Source of the DNA: Silvimonas sp. JCM 19000
GTDB lineage: Bacteria; Pseudomonadota; Gammaproteobacteria; Burkholderiales; Chitinibacteraceae
Assembly (NCBI GenBank): GCA_001313065.1
Contig: BBFD01000109.1
Span: forward strand, 1-12,363
Direction of reading: 5' to 3'
Length of the DNA stretch: 12,363 nucleotides
Within the stretch, counting starts at the first letter, position 1. Each line of letters opens with the position of its first letter. The position numbers were made by a program, and so were the translations under genes. The notes below the pieces were generated by a model. The model did not search any database. It saw nothing but the letters and a program-made list of their open reading frames with translations, and had not been told where the DNA came from. Positions 7,905 through 12,363 of the stretch are shown here, one piece after another.

Positions 7905-9815
7905 ATGCGATTCAGACTCACAGTCTTCAGTTCCATCCTGTCTCTGGCCCTGGCCGCCTGCGGGGGCGGTGATGGCGCCACCACCAGCATCGCCAGCAGC
8001 CAGGCCGCCACCACCTCATCGTCCTTTAATGCCAGCGGCGCTTCGGTGCAGCTGTTTCATTGGCGCTGGGCGGATATCGGCAAGGAATGTACCGACTTTA
8101 TCGGCCCCAAAGGCTACGGCGCTGTGCAGATTTCGCCGCCGCAGGCCACCAAGATTGCGGGCGCGTGGTGGGACATCTATCAACCCGTCAATTTTGGTTC
8201 GCTCACCAGCCGTATGGGCACCGAGGCGCAACTGAGCGCCATGATCGCCAGCTGCCATGCCGCGCATGTCCGCGTATACGCCGATCTGGTGGTCAACCAG
8301 ATGGGCCTTGATTCCAGCAACACGTATAGCGCAACCGACGGGTCAAGCTGGAACAAGGACACGCTGACCTATCCGCAATTCAGCAGCGCCGATTTCCATA
8401 GCGCTTGCGACATCCAGTCCAGCGACTATGCACGCCGGGCAATCGCAACAACGTGATGTTGTGTCGTCTGAACGGCATGCCCGATCTGGCCACCGAAAGC
8501 AGCTATGTGCAGGGCGTGATTTCGACTTATATGAAGAAATTGCTGGCGCTGGGCGTAGATGGTTTCCGTATCGATGCGGCCAAACACCAGCAACCGGGTT
8601 CGCTCAACACGATACTCAATACGGTCAAAGCCGCGTACCCGACTACGCTGGCTGGCGAAAGCATCTGGGTAACGCAAGAGGTGATCCCGGATGGCAATGT
8701 GGTGCGCTCCGACTATTACCAGAACGGCACGCTGAACGAATTCCAGTTCACCTACGCCATGCGCGATGTGTTCCGCAATAACAATGGCCTGAACCTGGCA
8801 TCGATCCCGACCGTGATGGGCACGCCGGGGAACTGGGGCGGCACATGGGGCTTTGTGCAACCGGCGTATGCCACCGTGTTCGTCAACAACTGGGACACCG
8901 AACGTAGCGGCACCGATTCGCTCAATGCCAGCAACTACACCGGCGCCACCAACGATAGCTCAGGCACCAAACGCTACGATCTGCCAATATCTTTATGTTG
9001 GCGTGGCCCTACGGTGAAGCCATGGTGCATTCCGGCTACCGCTTTACCACCTCGGACCAGGATGCCCCGACCGCCAGCCCGTATGACAGCAGCGGCAATG
9101 CGCAAATCAACGTTAACTGGGACTTCATCCATCGTTGGAGCGATATCGCCAATATGGTTGGCTTCCGCACCGCCACCAGCGGCCAGGGCGTGAGCAACTG
9201 GACCACCGGCACGGGCAATCAGATTGCCTTCAGCGTGGCGCGGTCGGCTTTGTCGCCATCAATAACGACACCAGCGCGTGGACCAAAACCTTCCAGACCG
9301 GCTTGCCCGCAGGCACCTACTGCAACGTGGTACACGGCCTGGTTTCCGGCACCAGCTGCGCCAGCGATAGCGTAACCGTAGACAGCAGCGGCAATGCCAC
9401 CATCACCCTGCCAGCCAACGGGGGTAGCACGGTGCCAGCGGTTGCAATCTACACCGGGCAAAAAACTGGGCAGCAGCACGTCCACCGGTAGCGGCACGTG
9501 CACGGTGACGTTCAGCATTGCCAACGCCAACACGACTTACGGCCAGAATCTGTATGTCGTCGGCAATCAGACCGCACTGGGCAGCTGGACGCCAGCCAGT
9601 GGCTACGCGCTGACCATCCAGGGTAGCGGCGCTAACGCCACCTGGTCCGGCAGTGTCAGCCTGCCCGCCAGCACGGCGGTGCAATATAAATACATCAAAT
9701 GGGATGGCAGCACGGCCACGTGGGAAAGCAATCAATCCACCACCAGCGGCAATCGTGAATTCAGACGTGCAGCTCGGGCACAGCGACCCAGGCGGACGGC
9801 AGTTTCAAATCCTGA
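7905..9815 (+). CDS. Lipoprotein alpha-amylase, GH13 with C-terminal CBM20, frame-broken
   Basis: About 637 residues after repair; an endo-acting starch hydrolase. A lipoprotein signal ends in the lipobox LAAC (Cys19) with Gly after it, so an outer-membrane anchored enzyme is expected. GH13 catalytic domain: VQLFHWRWADIGKEC, GPKGYGAVQISPP, region I DLVVNQ (127-132), nucleophile Asp224 in GFRIDAAKH, acid/base Glu259 in TQEVI, third Asp331 in NNWDTER. The His usual in region I (NH) and region IV (NHD) are Gln132 and Trp330 here. A starch-binding CBM20 fills residues 533-637 (CTVTFSIAN, LYVVGN, LGSWTP, YKYIKWDGS, ATWESN). Five breaks: lost G near 8430 (DYGTPGNRNNV), lost G near 8983 (YDLANIFMLAWPYGEA), lost C near 9234 (AFSRGAVGFVAINN), an extra base at the A6 run 9460-9465, lost C near 9762 (NREFQTCSSGTATQADGSFKS, stop at 9815). 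AAGGA lies 11 nt before the ATG. Confidence 0.88.
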
Positions 9816-9835
9816 TGTAATGCGGTGCGCAAGGC

Positions 9836-9863
9836 AAAACCGGCCATTAAGGCCGGTTTTTTT
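9836..9863. terminator. Bidirectional terminator between amylase and diguanylate cyclase
   Basis: AAAACCGGCC (9836-9845), a 5-nt loop and GGCCGGTTTT (9851-9860) form a perfect 10-bp stem. On the plus strand it runs into seven T, ending the amylase transcript. On the minus strand it is followed by four T, and it can end the convergent cyclase transcript. The cyclase stop codon (9862-9864) overlaps the T tract. Confidence 0.88.
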
Positions 9864-11018
9864 ATGCAGTGACCGCGCCAAGTATCCGGTTGCGGCCGGT
9901 TTGTTTGGACTGGTACAGCCAGTGATCGGATCGCGCCACAAATGCCTCAATGGATTCGCCGGATTGCCACACCGCAATGCCCGCGCTGAGGGTATAGCGC
10001 ACGATCTGCTCGCCCGCCCGATAACGCCGCGCTGCCACTTGCTCGCGCAAGCGCTCGGCCATAACAGCCGCGGCGGCGGCATCGCTATCCGGCAACAGAA
10101 TGCCGAATTCCTCGCCGCCCAGACGCCCGATGTAATCGCCATCGCGCACGCTGGCCTCGGCCAGCAAAGCAAAATCACGCAGGATGGCATCGCCAGTAGG
10201 GTGGCCATATCGATCATTGATCGCCTTGAAATGATCGATATCGATCATCACCAAAGCGAGCGCGCGGCCATGACGTCCGGCCCGCGCCATTTCCCGCTGC
10301 GCCTGCTCAAAAAAAATGCTTTGCGCGATAACACGCCGGTCAAAAAAAGTCGCGATTGGCGATCTGCTCGGCCTGGCTCAACAGGGTGTCATGCGTCATC
10401 ACCACGGCCCCATGGTCAGCCCCGGCATGATCAAAGCCCCCAAAGACAAGAACACCAAGCTGCTGAACGAACCGTCGAGCAACAGCGGCACGTTTTCCGG
10501 GCGTTGCAGATAGACAAAGCCGCGCACGGCATAGCCAACCGCAAACGCCAGGGCCAGCACCGCAGTCAGCATATGGCCATGGGTGGCGCGGTGAACCGGG
10601 CGATGTTTCAGTATGGTGTAACCAATCATGGTGCTGAGCACACCATGCACCACCGACATAAACGCCACCCGCAAATTCATGTAATCCACCGGATATCGCA
10701 AAAGCGGAATCACCAGGGCGACCAGGGCGACGGTGGCGATCATGCCGGGCCACGGCACATCGAGGCGGAAAAAACGGCGGCAACCGGCATAGAACAAGCA
10801 AATCGCCAGGGCCAGTAGCGCATTCGCCATGCTGTAGCCGATCCACAAAGGACCGGAGCCTGGCAGAGATAACAAGCCAGTGCCACGATTTCCAGCACAA
10901 TCGCCCAGGTCCATTCACGTATGCCAGGCAGCCGGCTACGACGCAGCGACAACATGACCAACAGCATCATGGTGCAAAGCAAGGCGGTAATGACAAGCAG
11001 ATTGGCTGGGCTGAGCAT
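9862..11018 (-). CDS. Membrane diguanylate cyclase (7TM sensor-GGDEF), frame-broken
   Basis: About 384 residues after repair. It makes cyclic di-GMP from two GTP. The N-terminal 210 residues hold about seven hydrophobic helices (for example LLVITALLCTMMLLVM, MIATVALVALVIPLL, MLTAVLALAFAVGYAV), probably a membrane sensor of unknown ligand. The GGDEF domain begins at RDFLTGVLSRKAFF; the active motif is GGEEF (300-304), and RDGD (291-294) five residues before it is an inhibitory I-site, so the enzyme should be active and product-inhibited. No EAL domain follows. Breaks: A8 at 10309-10316 (6 expected), A7 at 10342-10348 (5 expected), a lost C near 10411 (giving TMGAVVMTHD) and a lost base near 10866 (giving ACYLLPGSGPLWIG). 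The start is uncertain, since no clear ribosome binding site precedes the ATG at 11018. Confidence 0.85.
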
Positions 11019-11100
11019 GGGTCAAGGCGCGGGCGGGAACAGGCATTCTAGAGAAGGCTTATGTCTATGTCATTGTCGCGAATGAATCCGGACCGGCACG

Positions 11101-11112
11101 GCGCTATACAAA
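11101..11112. repeat. Direct repeat copy 1, GCGCTATACAAA
   Basis: Twelve bases that recur with one mismatch at 11134-11145, exactly 33 bp (about three helical turns) apart, upstream of the hydroxyacid dehydrogenase. Possible paired regulator site or -10-like elements (TATACA). Confidence 0.35.
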
Positions 11113-11133
11113 TGCACCAGCTCGCGCACGCGC

Positions 11134-11145
11134 GCGTTATACAAA
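11134..11145. repeat. Direct repeat copy 2, GCGTTATACAAA
   Basis: Second copy, differing from the copy at 11101-11112 at one position and lying on the same face of the helix. Confidence 0.35.
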
Positions 11146-11162
11146 GCCTGATTCGCACAGCT

Positions 11163-11200
11163 GGTCGGCGGCCGTCCCGAAAAGGGTGCCACCTTTTTTT
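11163..11200 (+). terminator. Terminator-like hairpin upstream of the hydroxyacid dehydrogenase
   Basis: GGT-c-GGC on the left pairs with GCCACC (11188-11193), and an inner CCC-GAAAA-GGG closes the hairpin, with an interior loop between. Seven T (11194-11200) follow directly. No plus-strand gene that needs ending is evident just upstream, so it may be an attenuator in the leader of the gene at 11271, or end a short RNA. Confidence 0.45.
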
Positions 11201-11270
11201 CTGCTTGCCGGAAACCACCGCGCGCGCGTTAAGCTCATACCTTCCAATATTCATCCATGGGAACAGTGCC

Positions 11271-12249
11271 GTGACTCAGCGCGTAGTGGTTTACAAGAGC
11301 TTGCCCGAAGATTTGCTGGCGCAATTGCAGGCGCGCTTTGTGGTTACACAGGTCGACGAGGTCGATGCAGATGGGCCGTTTGCCCAGGCCATGGCAGAAG
11401 CCGATGGAGTGATCGGTTCAGGCCTGAGCCTGAGTGCAGCTGTGCTGGATCAAGCGACGCGCCTGCGAACGGTAGCAACCGTCTCCGCAGGTTTTGATCA
11501 GTTCGATGTGCCTGACCTGACCCGCCGCGGCATTCTATTGAGTCATACACCTGCCGCTCTTACCGAGACCGTCGCCGATACCGTCTTGATGCTGATGTTG
11601 ATGACGGCGAGACGGGCCATAGAACTGGTCGATCAGGTCCGGGATGGGCGTTGGCAAGGCTCGATCGGGCCGGAATGTTATAGCTCCGACGTGCACGGTA
11701 AATCGTTAGGCATCGTGGGTATGGGGCGGATCGGTCTGGCGGTAGGTAAACGCGCTCACTTTGGCTTCGGCATGAATGTGCTCTACCACAACCGCAATCA
11801 ACATCCCGCCGCCGAACAAGCACTGCAAGCAAAATGGCTGCCGCTCGATGAGCTGCTGCAAAAAAAATCCGATTTTGTTTGTGTGCTGTTGCCCTTGAGT
11901 GCGGAAACCGAAAAGCGCTTCAGCACGCGTGAATTTGCATTGATGCAATCGCATGCCTTTTTTTATTAATGCCGGGCGGGGCAGGGTTGTTGATGAGGCT
12001 GCCTTGATCGCGTCGTTGCAAGCGGGCCAGATCGCAGGCGCGGGGCTGGACGTGTTTGAGCGCGAACCGCTGGATGCAGCTTCGCCGCTATTGCAACTGC
12101 CGCAAGTGGTGGCGCTGCCCCATGTAGGTTCGGCGACGCATCAGACGCGCTATGACATGGCCGCATCGGCAGTGCGCAATCTGATTGACGCGCTCGAAGG
12201 GCGTACACCTGAATTTGTGGTCAATCCAGGCGCGTGGACGACCCGATAA
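11271..12249 (+). CDS. ghrB: GhrB-type D-2-hydroxyacid dehydrogenase, frame-broken
   Basis: 325 residues after repair, the length of GhrB (about 324), which reduces glyoxylate, hydroxypyruvate and 2-keto-gluconate with NADPH in the cytoplasm. Visible: [12 protein letters not shown] at the start, [10 protein letters not shown], the cofactor motif GIVGMGRIG with HNR after the next strand (basic, favouring NADPH), and the catalytic triad Arg236 (INAGRG), Glu263 (DVFEREPL) and His284 (LPHVGSAT), almost the same numbers as in E. coli GhrB. Single break: T7 at 11958-11964 (6 expected, giving [10 protein letters not shown]). A8 at 11860-11867 is in frame but yields LLQKKSDF where one Lys is usual. 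I chose GTG at 11271, because the open frame reaches 70 codons further up but those carry no family similarity and cross the terminator-like hairpin. Related 2-ketoaldonate reductases are possible. Confidence 0.85.
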
Positions 12250-12270
12250 GCAATGGAAAAGGAGCGCGAT

Positions 12271-12297
12271 ATGCGCAGTTATATTGAGCACAACTAA
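12271..12297 (+). CDS. Possible 8-residue peptide ORF (leader-like)
   Basis: ATG to TAA encodes MRSYIEHN. AAAAGGAG lies a few bases before the ATG, a better ribosome binding site than most genes here have. It starts 21 nt after the dehydrogenase stop. It could be a leader peptide for a gene beyond the window, the start of a gene whose frame is broken, or chance. Confidence 0.3.
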   Translation: MRSYIEHN

Positions 12298-12307
12298 ATC
12301 GGTTTGA

Positions 12308-12327
12308 AGATATTATAAAAAATATCT
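12308..12327. other. Small A/T-rich hairpin
   Basis: AGATATT, a 6-nt loop and AATATCT make a perfect but weak 7-bp stem. No T tract follows, so it is a poor terminator; it could also hold -10-like elements (TATTAT, TATAAA) for a downstream gene. Confidence 0.3.
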
Positions 12328-12363
12328 CGTTCTTGATCAGGTGTTTAGGTGAGCGCGGAGTAC

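Noticed and set aside
7481..8014. Minus-strand open frame of 177 codons across the amylase leader
   Set aside because: It overlaps the SDR terminator, both palindromes and the amylase signal peptide, has no recognisable domain and no ribosome binding site.
11048..11254. REP-like element or small gene before ghrB (GCGAATGAATCCGG)
   Set aside because: It resembles half of a palindromic repeat, but only one copy occurs in the window and no mirror half is near; the open frames over it carry no recognisable domain.
848..12249. Eight neighbouring genes as pseudogenes in a decaying region
   Set aside because: All breaks are single-base or two-base indels in runs; correcting them restores full family length and every motif checked. 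I saw no substitution stops, larger deletions or mobile elements, so decay is unlikely.

Overview
The window is GC-rich DNA from a Gram-negative bacterium, most likely a proteobacterium (a betaproteobacterium is my best guess from protein style, not proven). Gram-negative evidence includes an LpxO-type lipid A hydroxylase, a lipobox on the amylase and a periplasmic protein with a Sec signal peptide. I count ten genes of ordinary chromosomal character. There is no insertion sequence, integrase, CRISPR array, rRNA or tRNA that I can see.

Layout. (1) 118-663, minus: a small exported protein with a duplicated Cys-X10-Cys motif, closed by a strong terminator. (2) 848-1764, minus: LpxO-like lipid A hydroxylase, also with its own terminator. 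(3) 2041-2535, plus: a GFA-fold zinc protein, convergent with (4), a two-gene minus-strand operon at 2565-5235. That operon encodes a radical SAM protein with a helix-hairpin-helix, followed by a DUF4130-UdgX fusion. Its promoter has good -35 and -10 boxes, with a perfect palindrome in the 17-nt spacer. (5) 5347-6444, minus: catalase-like heme protein, divergent from (6) 6614-7415, plus: an SDR oxidoreductase. (7) 7905-9815, plus: a lipoprotein GH13 alpha-amylase with a C-terminal CBM20, preceded by two AAACCGGTTT palindromes that look like LacI-family operators. (8) 9862-11018, minus: a seven-helix membrane diguanylate cyclase that shares a bidirectional terminator with the amylase. (9) 11271-12249, plus: a GhrB-type 2-hydroxyacid dehydrogenase, preceded by a terminator-like hairpin and a spaced direct repeat. 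(10) 12271-12297: a possible 8-residue peptide ORF with a very good ribosome binding site.

The dominant oddity is that eight of the nine larger genes are split by frameshifts; only the GFA gene is whole. I count 24 frame-breaking positions. They fall into two main classes: A/T runs one or two bases too long (often 5 read as 7 and 6 read as 8), and single G or C losses in short G/C runs. Correcting them restores every gene to full family length with all the motifs I checked intact, and I saw no substitution-type stop codons. This points to systematic errors in the deposited sequence, not to gene decay. I therefore annotate each gene over its whole restored span and list the breaks.

The most interesting biology is the radical SAM/DUF4130-UdgX operon, a recurrent but functionally unsolved DNA modification or repair pair, here with an apparent dedicated repressor site. 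The amylase control region is second.
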